A stretch of DNA of 64,000 nucleotides from positions 23,514,648-23,578,647 of the forward strand of contig CM047425.1 in the NCBI GenBank assembly GCA_026168455.1, in the 5' to 3' direction. The first letter of the stretch is position 1; every line of letters begins with the position of its first letter. The translations under genes and the position numbers were made by a program. Positions 52,873 through 62,518 of this stretch are shown piece after piece. Under the pieces are notes generated by a model. That model was not told where the DNA came from. It did not search any database and saw only the letters and a program-made list of their open reading frames with translations. Source of the stretch: Theocolax elegans. Taxonomy: Eukaryota; Arthropoda; Insecta; Hymenoptera; Cerocephalidae.

Positions 52873-55676
52873 GGCACACGGCCCGAGTGGCCATTTTGTT
52901 AATTATATTAAAAATAAACATTTCTTTATTTTATTTTAATTAATTGTGTTTTTGTTATTTCTCCCGCTCCCGCCGACATTCGTTTTTTATATCGGGTCGA
53001 GGCCAGGAGGATTGCCCGAATCCTCCATTACCGATCGTTCCCCAGCGAACTCGCGTTCCTGGCGACAGCCGCAGTTCGGTAAATAAAATAAATAATGTGT
53101 GCGCGGTATTGGGCAACGCGGCCCAACGGTTATATTAATTATTAAAATAATTAATTATACCGGGTTCGCAAATACCACGTCACAAATGGCGACCGTGACA
53201 GGACTTTCGGTTTCGTCCTCACCGATATTTAATTTAAATTAAAGAAAGTTGTCGGCCATCTTTTCGCGCGCGAGCAGTGTCGCGGCGAAACGTAAGCGGG
53301 TTGAGTTGAGAGAGAGAGAGAGAGAGAGGAGAGGATGAGAGAGAGAGGAGGAGAGAGAGAGAGGAGATGAGAGGAGAGGAGAGAGAGAGAGAGATGAGCG
53401 AGAGACGGCGTGTGAGGACGCGTCTCTATACCGGAGTATTCCCCCTCTTGCTCGGGTATCCGAGGAGAGGCATACACCGGTATATCGAGAGAGAGTTCGC
53501 GCGCGACCGTGTTCAGCCGGAAGCGCCCGATCTCACCGAGATCGGTCTCTCTTGATCGCAAGCTTGCCGGGAGATCTTTGCTTAGCTTGTATGGGAGCGG
53601 CAAAGTAGGGAGAGAGTAGCTTGCGCCGCGGATCGCGGGCAGCGAGAATCCCCCCCGAATAGCGCAAAGGAAGACTTCGCGAGAGCCGATCATCATCGGC
53701 TCTCTCCGATTGCGCCCGCGAGTGGGAGTGAGAGAGAGAATCCCTAGTCGCGGGGAATCGGAGTAGGTGCTAGGCGGGCTATAGGTGTGTGAGTGAGAGA
53801 GATAGCGCGATCGCCTAGCCCCTTCGCGGTATAAGTCTTCGCAGCTGGTTTCGCCGATAGAAACCACTGCGGCGAATTGTTTTATTTCGTTTTAATAAAA
53901 TAAATTCGTTCCTTTCGGGAGAGGTAGTTGCCCCACCCCGTCCCTTTTTAAGAAAATTAAATAATTTAATTCTTTTTATACGGGACGCGGCGCGAAACAA
54001 TTATTGTTGCTTTTTTTTGAGTTCGAGAGCGAAATTTTTGTTGCTTTCTCCCCTCCCTGATCCACGCATATATTATATATAGTAATTATAATTTAATAAT
54101 TGTGTTTATTATTTATTACTATTTATTTTTATAATATATGTATCATTTTATTTGTTTGTGAATAAAAGATATTTTGCAACTGTTGTTAATTATTTAGACT
54201 TGTTTGCAAGTTAAATAATTGACATTAAGTAACTTTGTGTGAATCAGCCGCAAAGTTACAATAGTTGTAATATTAATTATTTAAACTCGTGTGTGAGTAA
54301 AATAAGTAAAATTATATTTATTGCGATTATCTGACAGTGATTATTCAATTTAATATTTTGTATTTATTGAGTATTACTGTCACGATATTTGTAACATATT
54401 TTTGTAAATTTTTGAGTGTGAGAAAATTTTTTTTTATAACTCGTGTTGATTGTTTAGACTTGTTGCAAGTTAAACAATAATGTTAAGTATCTTTGTGTGA
54501 TTGTTCCGCAAAGATACGAGAGTTGTAAAATATAATTATTTAGACTCGAGAGTGAGTTAAATAATTGAATTTTTTTCATGTATTTTAATGATCGGCATTT
54601 AACCTAATATTTTGTATTCGTTATTTGCCGTGAAATTTTAATATATGTAAAAACTTCTTTTCTCTTTTTGTGTGTTTAAATTATATCTCCACACAATTTT
54701 ACCAATTATTTAGACTTGTTTGTTAGTTAAATAATTGGTTATAATTTTTTTTTGGTGTGTTTGAGTAAAATTATTCGGTGTATAAATTTAATTGTTTAGA
54801 CTTGTTAGCAAGTTAAATAATTAAATTTTCATTTCCTTTTCGTTCAATTTAATTAAAAAAGGAAATATAAATTATTTCAACTTGGTAGCAACATAAATTA
54901 TTTATTTAGTCCTTCTTAGGATAAAATAAATATATTTCGCTAAAAAAATTGTCGTTTGGGACGACAATTAGTGAAATAATTATTTTGTTGCAAACCTACC
55001 GTTGAAATAATTTAATTAAATTTGTGTTTGTATTGTAGTGTAAATTATAAAGGAAATTTTTTTTTTTTTGTTTTGGACTTGGAAAAGCAAAATAATAAAT
55101 AGTGTCTTGGTGTGTGTGAATCACAAGACACTGTATTTATTTTTATATTTATTTTAAAATTGATTATTTAGGCTCGTTAGTGAGATAAATAATTTAATTT
55201 TTCTTTGTCTTTTCTTCCTTTATAATTTGGTGTTCTGTATTTATTAATAAATTGAAACTTTAATTATTTCAATTTCCATAACAAAATAAATTCTTTTCGC
55301 CAGTGAGGAATCTTTTGGATTATAACTGGCGAGAGAGATATTTTGGGAAATCGTCAAATTTACCATTACTGGTAAATTACCGACGATATTGAAATAATTT
55401 AAAGATTTCTTTTTGTTAATAATTAATTATTTTTGCTTGCAGAAGCAATTGTGTAGAGTCTTGGTGCGTGTGAGTCACAAGACACTATTATAAACATGAA
55501 TTATTTAGACTTGTGAGTAAGTTAAATAATTAATTTTAATTTGATGCAAGTGTTAAGTGTGTGATTTGTCACAACTTTAACCAACAAAATTTAATTATTT
55601 TGTCCTTCTAAGGACGAAATAAATTCCTTTTAAAGAAAATCTTTTGGATTTTAATTAAGTGAATTAATTTTGTTGG
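52873..55676 (+). repeat. Tandem duplicate of LTR end plus leader (copy 2)
   Basis: Matches 50077-52872 along its whole length (LTR tail, primer site, GC-rich part, hairpin chain), differing mainly by one-base homopolymer indels and the GA repeat. The joint is at GGCACACGG (52871-52879). Confidence 0.92.
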
Positions 55677-55904
55677 TACACTAGTCGGTGCATATTTACA
55701 ATTTATTGTAATTAAGCCGACGCCAAATTTTTTTTTACTCGTTGGGAGTAATAATTATTTTATTGTGGTGAGTCCAATAAAATAATTTCCAATTGAAAAT
55801 TAGATACTTCCGAAGTATTTGAAACACTAGGGATTTCATCTGAAATCCCGGTTGAGAGTACTTCTTTCGACGTAACACGTCGGCTGCTGCTGGTCAAAAA
55901 AATA
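55677..55904 (+). promoter_or_regulatory. Distal leader with hairpins around the gag start
   Basis: Four more inverted repeats: AATTATTTTATT/AATAAAATAATT (55751-55785 region), ATACTTCCGAAGTAT, GGGATTTCA/TGAAATCCC, and GCTGCTGGTC (55886-55895) with GGCCAGCAGC (55907-55916). The last encloses the gag ATG at 55905 at its 3' arm, so start-codon access may depend on its opening. Confidence 0.6.
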
Positions 55905-57620
55905 ATGGCCAGCAGCTATGAAGCCCGAATGGCCCAGCTTATGCGTGAATCACGCATAGCTAGGGATATTCGTCGGGAAACGAAGAAGCTTCCGATTGAG
56001 GCAGTGTATGCCCAGTTGGAGCATCTGAGTTTAAACGCAAATGGCGAAGAGGCGGAGTGCCGCGAACGCCTTTTGCGTCACCGGATAAGATGTGTAGACA
56101 TTAATCTGGAAATACCATGGTTCCCTGGATACGATGAGAATGTAAGGGCAGAGCCTGCACATAAACCTCTGGTATGTCAGGAACTATGGGAAATTAGGAA
56201 ACCTCGTTCCAGGAAAGGGAGTGTGGTCCCATCAGGAACGGAAGTTTCCTGCGAGTCCGAAATGTCGGATCGCGAAAGGGTTGCTAGTGACAGAGCACCC
56301 ATTCCTGAAGAAGATGGAACTCTGTCACCAAGTGGTCAGTATAGAAACTCGCCATTGAGTACTGCACAAAGCCCGAGGTTGGCATCAACAGGTGCTATAC
56401 CTAAACGGTTTGGTGAGGTACTGGCAGCTAACATGACCACGACTGCAATCCCTTATGTTCCTGTTTCGGTGGCTGCAACATCATGCACAACCACTACGTC
56501 GACGGTTACGACCGTGACGACTGCTCAACTCGGAGGTTTTTATGCACCCACACATTACCTCCCAATTGAAGAGCAGAGAAACAGCGGACATCTTGGCACT
56601 AGAGAGAGTGAAGTGCCAACACAACATTTTGACTTGGGTTCGCAGACGGGAGCCGACCGTCGTACGTCACGAGGATACACCTCTAGACAATACGACAACA
56701 GGCAACCTGAAGCTAATACAACCGAACGTCAATTTGTTGATGATAGGAATGGATATGACCTTCCTAATGACGTCAGTGTTCAATCTTACGAAAAACCGAG
56801 GTTTGAACAGAGACGTCGTGAGACCTCTTCTAAGACTTGTGAAGGACAAGATAGAAGAGAGAGGCGTGAGTACACGACCCCAAACAGAAATTCACGACAC
56901 CATCGTTCTGTGAGTAGAGCCTCAAGCAGCGATGAACGTCGTGAAAGCTGTACGGAGAGACGTACTCATAAACGTCAGTCCAACCGTAAACTCGACGACC
57001 GAGCACAGCCGGAAATTCCGGAGCAAGGTCACAGAGAGAGGTCGGACAGACGTAGAGAAACGCCTCGAGAGAATCGTGCGGTGGCCACTTGCGATCAGAG
57101 TACTCAGACGGATTCGTCCGATGGGTATCAGTCTGATCGCGAACCTGCTCGTAGGAGATCCGATTCTCGTAGGGCGGCTGAAGGCCGACAAGAGAATAGG
57201 AATCCTTCTACCAGTAGGCGTAGGAGTTCCCGGACGGATAATAGAGATGACCGTCGGGAAAGAGAGTCCTAAGAAGCCAGGCCAAGATATCGTGAAGACG
57301 ATAACCGAACGCACGATCGGACAGGGTGCGCACGAGAGCTGCGTATCTGGAACATGTCCTTTGATGGTGAGACCAAAAAGGACGCGGAAGAGTTTCTGAA
57401 CCGTTTACACGATTTCAGAAATGACAACGAGTTCTCAGATCGCAGGATGTTCAGTGCCCTGCCCAATGTGTTCTCAAAATCAGCTCTGTTCTGGTATAGA
57501 ACAGTTCAGCCATCTCTTCGAGATTGGCGTGATTTTGAGATCGAGTTCCTAAATGAGTATGGCCGTATAATAAATGACGAAGATTTACTCATGGAACTTC
57601 CGATCAAAGAACACAAATGA
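55905..57620 (+). pseudogene. Gag of element E: N-terminal domain and capsid, one in-frame stop
   Basis: Frame 55905-57272 (455 codons) starts MASSYEARMAQLMRESRIAR, with a helical N-terminal domain, a Ser/Thr-rich middle and an Arg/Ser/Glu-rich tail that should be basic and disordered. A TAA at 57270-57272 stops it, and the same frame continues without other stops into the capsid (MSFDGETKKDAEEFLNRLHD, ALFWYRTVQPSLRDWRDFE), a Retrotrans_gag-type domain, until 57620. The single stop could be mutation, sequence error or a regulated readthrough site; the sequence alone does not decide. The capsid is complete only in the duplicated copy further on. Confidence 0.8.
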
Positions 57621-58988
57621 GGGAGAAAGGCTACGACGTTCTTGAAACTGTTTCCGAGCGATCGTAAATAAGTTCAGAATGCCCTCCATTAGAACAACAG
57701 ATGAAGATGTGGCCTACTCGCAGATGAGGCCAGATTTGTACGGTACTTCCAACGTCGCTAATAGTTTTCAGAAACGATACGGCAAATCGAATAATGGAGT
57801 GAGTGCCCCCAATTCGAAATCCGTATCGTACGTGCCTGTTTCTCAACAGTCACCTGGGCAACAAAACAGAGCTCGGGCAAAAGAGAAAGACGTGTTTTGA
57901 CGAATTCTCAACTGCCCCAGCAAAATGTTTTTGTCCCACAAATGGCACAAAACCTGGTGAGGTATGTGCAACCACAGGCGACGGCAGTAAACCAACGAAC
58001 CTGAGCACCAACTTTGTCGGCGTGTGTTTCACATGCCAAAAGTCGGTCATAGGTCGTCGGATTGCCCGAGCCGAACATGCTACCGATGCGGAAACATTGG
58101 GCACTCCGCTGAGCAGTGCTCTACCGAATTGGTAGCAAAGGAGTGCCAGCTGTGTGGAACTAGTGGCGTTACACTCCAAACATGTCCTAACTGCGTCAGA
58201 TTCCTCCAAAACGTGGGAAACCTGAACGCAGGGCACCCGAGCTGCCCCGGGCGCCCTGCACTGCAGTAAGTAAACCGCATGGTTTACAAGGGCAAGAGTT
58301 TAAGGTTGGAGAACCCTCTAAACTCTTTAAGAAGTCTAGAAAATCATTTGCTGACTTCTCTAAAGTCCTTAACGGAGATCTGGGGATTCGACAGATGGAA
58401 AAGTTCTTAGAACACAACCTGTCAATCCCACCCGAGCTTTACAAGGTAAAACAGAACAAGGAACCTTATTAGACCAACAAAAGCGTGAGGCTAAAGATTG
58501 GTCTAAGGAACTCCAAAGGCAAATATACTCTGATAGCAGAGATATTATTGGTGAAGAAAGCGTTAAGAGATCGTTATCTAAGCCGCTTAGCACCATCGGA
58601 GTGAACGACCTTGGTTGTTGCTCATCGTCACCCCGTTGTGACACACCTAGTAATGAGGACAAGAAGCCCTTGGTGGAGAAGGAAATTGTCCTCAACAACG
58701 AGCCCTTGGTGGAGAAGGTAGTTGTCGATGGTGTGCATAACATGAACCGTACAAACTCGTTGCCGAGAAGTACAGTTCAGGGGGGGGGGGCAGATGCCGT
58801 ACCAAGTACGTCTAAAATGACGCACACGGCATCGACTCCTAACGACGATAGTCAAACCGATCAGATAATTGCTGGAATCCAATCGGATAACCGGCTATTC
58901 TTTTTGGTACGACTCGGTGGAAAGGACTTTAAAGCACTTTTCGATCCTGGCGCCATGGTCTCTCTTGTACGATCAGATGTTGTAGAAC
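57507..58988 (+). pseudogene. Gag C-terminus to protease, first copy (deleted and frameshifted)
   Basis: Compared with the second copy (58989-60790) this one lacks about 330 bp between CCAGATT and TGTACGG (near 57731) and has several frame changes. It retains the zinc-knuckle region (CYRCGNIGHSAEQC intact here, then CQLCGTSGVTLQTC) ending at 58269, the linker, and the first part of the protease ORF (58601-59038) up to FDPGAMVSLVRSDVVEQ, where the sequence jumps back to capsid. Confidence 0.85.
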
Positions 58989-60075
58989 AGTTCAGCCATC
59001 TCTTCGAGATTGGCGTGATTTTGAGATCGAGTTCCTAAATGAGTATGGCCGTATAATAAATGACGAAGATTTACTCATGGAACTTCGATCAAGAACACAA
59101 AATGAGGGAGAAAAGGCTACGACGTTCTTGAACTGTTTCAGAGCGATCGTAAATAAGTTTAAATGCCCTCCATTAGAACAACAGATGAAGATGGCCTACT
59201 CGCAGATGAGGCCAGATTACCGTAGGTACATACCAGTACGACAAATCAGGAATTTCTCTGATTTGACAAGCTACGGTAAAGAGTACGAGCAGCATTTAAC
59301 ATGGGACACGAAATTCTCCAGTTCCAACGTTAAGCGCGAGAAGCTCGTACCAGAAGCTTTTTCGAAACAGAGTGGTGCAGCACGAGTTTCGGGCAAAGTG
59401 GCGACTGTTACCGAAAAGAGTAAGGATGAGTCTTCTCATTCGGATAAACAGTCGTCGAAGAAAACTATTAAGAAGAAGAGCAAGAAAAGTGCGAAAAACT
59501 CGCCAAACTCTTCTTCAAGCGAATACGAAGCAGCCGCTGTGTACGGTACTTCCAACGTCGCTAATAGTTTTCAGAAACGATACGGCAAATCGAATAATGG
59601 AGTGAGTGCCCCCAATTCGAAATCCGTATCGTACGTGCCTGTTTCTCAACAGTCACCCGGGCAACAGAAACAGAGCTCGGGCAAAAGAGAAAGACGTGTT
59701 TTGACGAATTCTCAACTGCCCCAGCAAAATGTTTTTGTCCCACAAATGGCACAAAACCTGGTGAGGTATGTGCAACCACAGGCGACGGCAATAAACCCAA
59801 CGAACCTGAGTACCAACTTTGTCGGCGTGTGTTTCACATGCCAAGAAGTCGGTCATAGGTCGTCGGATTGCCCGAGCCGAACATGCTACCGATGCTGAAA
59901 CATTGGGCACTCCGCTGAGCAGTGCTCTACCGAATTGGTAGCAAAGGAGTGCCTGCTGTGTGGAACTAGTGGCGTTACACTCCAAACATGTCCTAACTGC
60001 GTCAGATTCCTCCAAAACGTGGGAAACCTGAACGCAGGGCACCCGAGCTGCCCCGGGCGCCCTGCACTGCAGTAA
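58989..60075 (+). pseudogene. Gag capsid end and nucleocapsid, second copy
   Basis: Repeats the capsid part from CAGTTCAGCC on, with the segment missing in copy 1 (KMAYSQMRPDYRRYIPVRQI, then a Lys/Ser-rich linker). Zinc knuckles: CFTCQEVGHRSSDC, a second one whose Gly codon is TGA (CYRC-stop-NIGH at about 59897) and a third Cys-rich motif, ending at 60075. Copy 1 has GGA at that codon, so the stop arose after duplication or is an error. Confidence 0.85.
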
Positions 60076-60406
60076 GTAAACCGCATGGTTTACAAGGGCA
60101 AGAGTTTAAGGTTGGAGAACCCTCTAAACTCTTTAAGAAGTCTAGAAAATCATTTGCTGACTTCTCTAAAGTCCTTAACGGAGATCTGGGGATTCGACAG
60201 ATGGAAAAGTTCTTAGAACACAACCTGTCAATCCCACCCGAGCTTTACAAGGTAAAACAGAACAAGGAACCTTATTAGACCAACAAAAGCGTGAGGCTAA
60301 AGATTGGTCTAAGGAACTCCAAAGGCAAATATACTCTGATAGCAGAGATATTATTGGTGAAGAAAGCGTTAAGAGATCGTTATCTAAGCCGCTTAGCACC
60401 ATCGGA

Positions 60407-62251
60407 GTGAACGACCTTGGTTGTTGCTCATCGTCACCCCGTTGTGACACACCTAGTAATGAGGACAAGAAGCCCTTGGTGGAGAAGGAAATTGTCCTCA
60501 ACAACGAGCCCTTGGTGGAGAAGGTAGTTGTCGATGGTGTGCATAACATGAACCGTACAAACTCGTTGCCGAGAAGTACAGTTCAGGGGGGGGGGGCAGA
60601 TGCCGTACCAAGTACGTCTAAAATGACGCACACGGCATCGACTCCTAACGACGATAGTCAAACCGATCAGATAATTGCTGGAATCCAATCGGATAACCGG
60701 CTATTCTTTTTGGTACGACTCGGTGGAAAGGACTTTAAAGCACTTTTCGATCCTGGCGCCATGGTCTCTCTTGTACGATCAGATGTTGTCGAACAGTACA
60801 AGTTTAAATGGAGACCTGTCAAGGTTATCGTGAAAGGTGTGGCTGGACCAGCTCTTAAAGTCCTTGGCCTAATTGACATCCTATTCTGTGTAGAAGGCCT
60901 TGATGGCAATATCCAACTGAGAATTGTAGAGAATATTGAGCATTCCATCATTCTCGGTATGGATTTTCTACAACATTGGAATATGGAAGTCAAATTAGGC
61001 GAAGCTATTTGGCGTATTGGCGAGAGTGATTGGAGACACTTCGTCAGAGATACATCTCATGACATCGATTCGAGGATTTCCGCTGAATGTGCTGGTATAA
61101 TTGAGATACAGGACGACCAGCGGAAACAAGTCAAAGAGTTAGTTGAAAGCCTACTCTTGCCCTCGGGAGACGTCCACGGCTTTACGACGTTAACGGAGCA
61201 CCACATAGAGGTTGATCCTGGTGCAAGACCGGTTCGTCATAAACCAAGACGTATGTCTCCCAAGGTCCTCGAATTTGCCCAGAGTGAGGTCAAAAAGATG
61301 TTTGACAAGGGCATTATTGAACCGAGTGCGAGTGATTGGTCAGCTGCTCCGGTCATCGTCCGCAAGGACGAAGGAAGTTATCGCTTCTGTATCGATTTTC
61401 GAGACCTTAATGCAGTCACAAAACGTGATTCTTATCCAATTCCTAATATGGATACCATATTGGATAAGCTGCATAATGCAAGGTATATATCGAAAATTGA
61501 TCTTAAGAAACCGTACTTCCAAATATTAATGGCCGAGGCGAGCCGGCATTATACTGCATTTGCTGTACCAGGGTCGGGGCTGTGGCAGTTCACGAGAATG
61601 CCTTTTGGCCTCATGAATGCTCCTATGACCTTTGCACGGCTTATAGATGCAATTTTCGGGCCTAAGGTGGAACCTCATGTGTTTGGTTATTTAGACGACT
61701 TCATCGTCATTACCGAAACTTTTGAGGACCATCTGAAATGGCTCAAATACGTACTAAGGACGTTGAATGACGCTGGACTCGAAGTGAATCGAGAGAAGTG
61801 TGAGTTCTGTTGTTCCAGCGTAACGTTCCTTGGGTACAAATTGGACGCGGACGGCTTGAGGCCTGACGAGGAACGAGTCGCTCCAGTCCTTAATTACCCT
61901 ACTCCTCGTAATGTCAAACAGCTGAGATCCTTTCTCGGGATGATAGGCTGGTACTCTCGATTCATTAATCGAGAAGCTGACATTAAAGCTCCCCTTACCA
62001 AGTTGCTGCGTAAAGACCAGGCTTGGGATTGGGGCGAGGAGCAGGAGGAGGCGTTCTGTCAGCTTAGAGTTGCGTTAGCTGAAGCGCCTGTACTAGCCCG
62101 TCCAGACTTTTCTAAGCCATTTACCGTCCAAAGTGACGCTAGTGACTTAGCAATAGGTGCGGTGTTGACGCAACTGGACGACGAGGGTTTCGAGCATCCG
62201 ATTGTCTACGTCAGCCGATTATTAAATCGCGCTGGCACGATGGATACTTGA
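60407..62251 (+). CDS. Pol of element E: protease, RT, start of RNase H
   Basis: 614 codons. A non-conserved N-terminal 90 residues precede the retropepsin domain with DPGA at 115-118. RT follows: APVIVRKDEGSYRFCIDFR, KIDLKKPYFQI, RMPFGLMNAPMTFARL and YLDDF near 427, then the connection (LNYPTPRNVKQLRSFLGMIGWY). RNase H starts at FTVQSDASDLAIGAVL (about 571), but most of that domain is missing: after LLNRA the sequence joins the region coding for MQQWDFEIVHKKGALHYVPDAL (62250-62310) in another frame. The true pol start is upstream in a different frame; frame changes near 60060 and 60265 separate it from gag. Confidence 0.9.
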   Translation: MNDLGCCSSSPRCDTPSNEDKKPLVEKEIVLNNEPLVEKVVVDGVHNMNRTNSLPRSTVQGGGADAVPSTSKMTHTASTPNDDSQTDQIIAGIQSDNRLFFLVRLGGKDFKALFDPGAMVSLVRSDVVEQYKFKWRPVKVIVKGVAGPALKVLGLIDILFCVEGLDGNIQLRIVENIEHSIILGMDFLQHWNMEVKLGEAIWRIGESDWRHFVRDTSHDIDSRISAECAGIIEIQDDQRKQVKELVESLLLPSGDVHGFTTLTEHHIEVDPGARPVRHKPRRMSPKVLEFAQSEVKKMFDKGIIEPSASDWSAAPVIVRKDEGSYRFCIDFRDLNAVTKRDSYPIPNMDTILDKLHNARYISKIDLKKPYFQILMAEASRHYTAFAVPGSGLWQFTRMPFGLMNAPMTFARLIDAIFGPKVEPHVFGYLDDFIVITETFEDHLKWLKYVLRTLNDAGLEVNREKCEFCCSSVTFLGYKLDADGLRPDEERVAPVLNYPTPRNVKQLRSFLGMIGWYSRFINREADIKAPLTKLLRKDQAWDWGEEQEEAFCQLRVALAEAPVLARPDFSKPFTVQSDASDLAIGAVLTQLDDEGFEHPIVYVSRLLNRAGTMDT

Positions 62252-62518
62252 AATGCAGCAATGGGACTTTGAAATAGTGCATAAGAAAGGAGCCTTGCAC
62301 TATGTCCCGGACGCGCTTTCTCGTGCCGTCAACCCAGACCCCGACGAAGAAGAGATTGCCTCGTTCGAAGTAATTACAGACCCATGATATATTGCTAGGT
62401 TAAACGATGTACGCTCATGCCCTCAGAAATTTCCGGAGTGGAAAATTGAGGATGATATGCTATATCGTTTTACAAGTGATAAACTCTTGGACTCTGTAAC
62501 AGAACGAGAAGAAGGCTG
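62252..62518 (+). pseudogene. Pol remnant between RNase H deletion and duplication joint
   Basis: Contains the end of RNase H and the tether towards integrase (WKIEDDMLYRF, then EREEGW). It ends at GGCTGGCGCCATGG, where the protease sequence starts again. An in-frame TGA lies near 62385. Confidence 0.75.
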
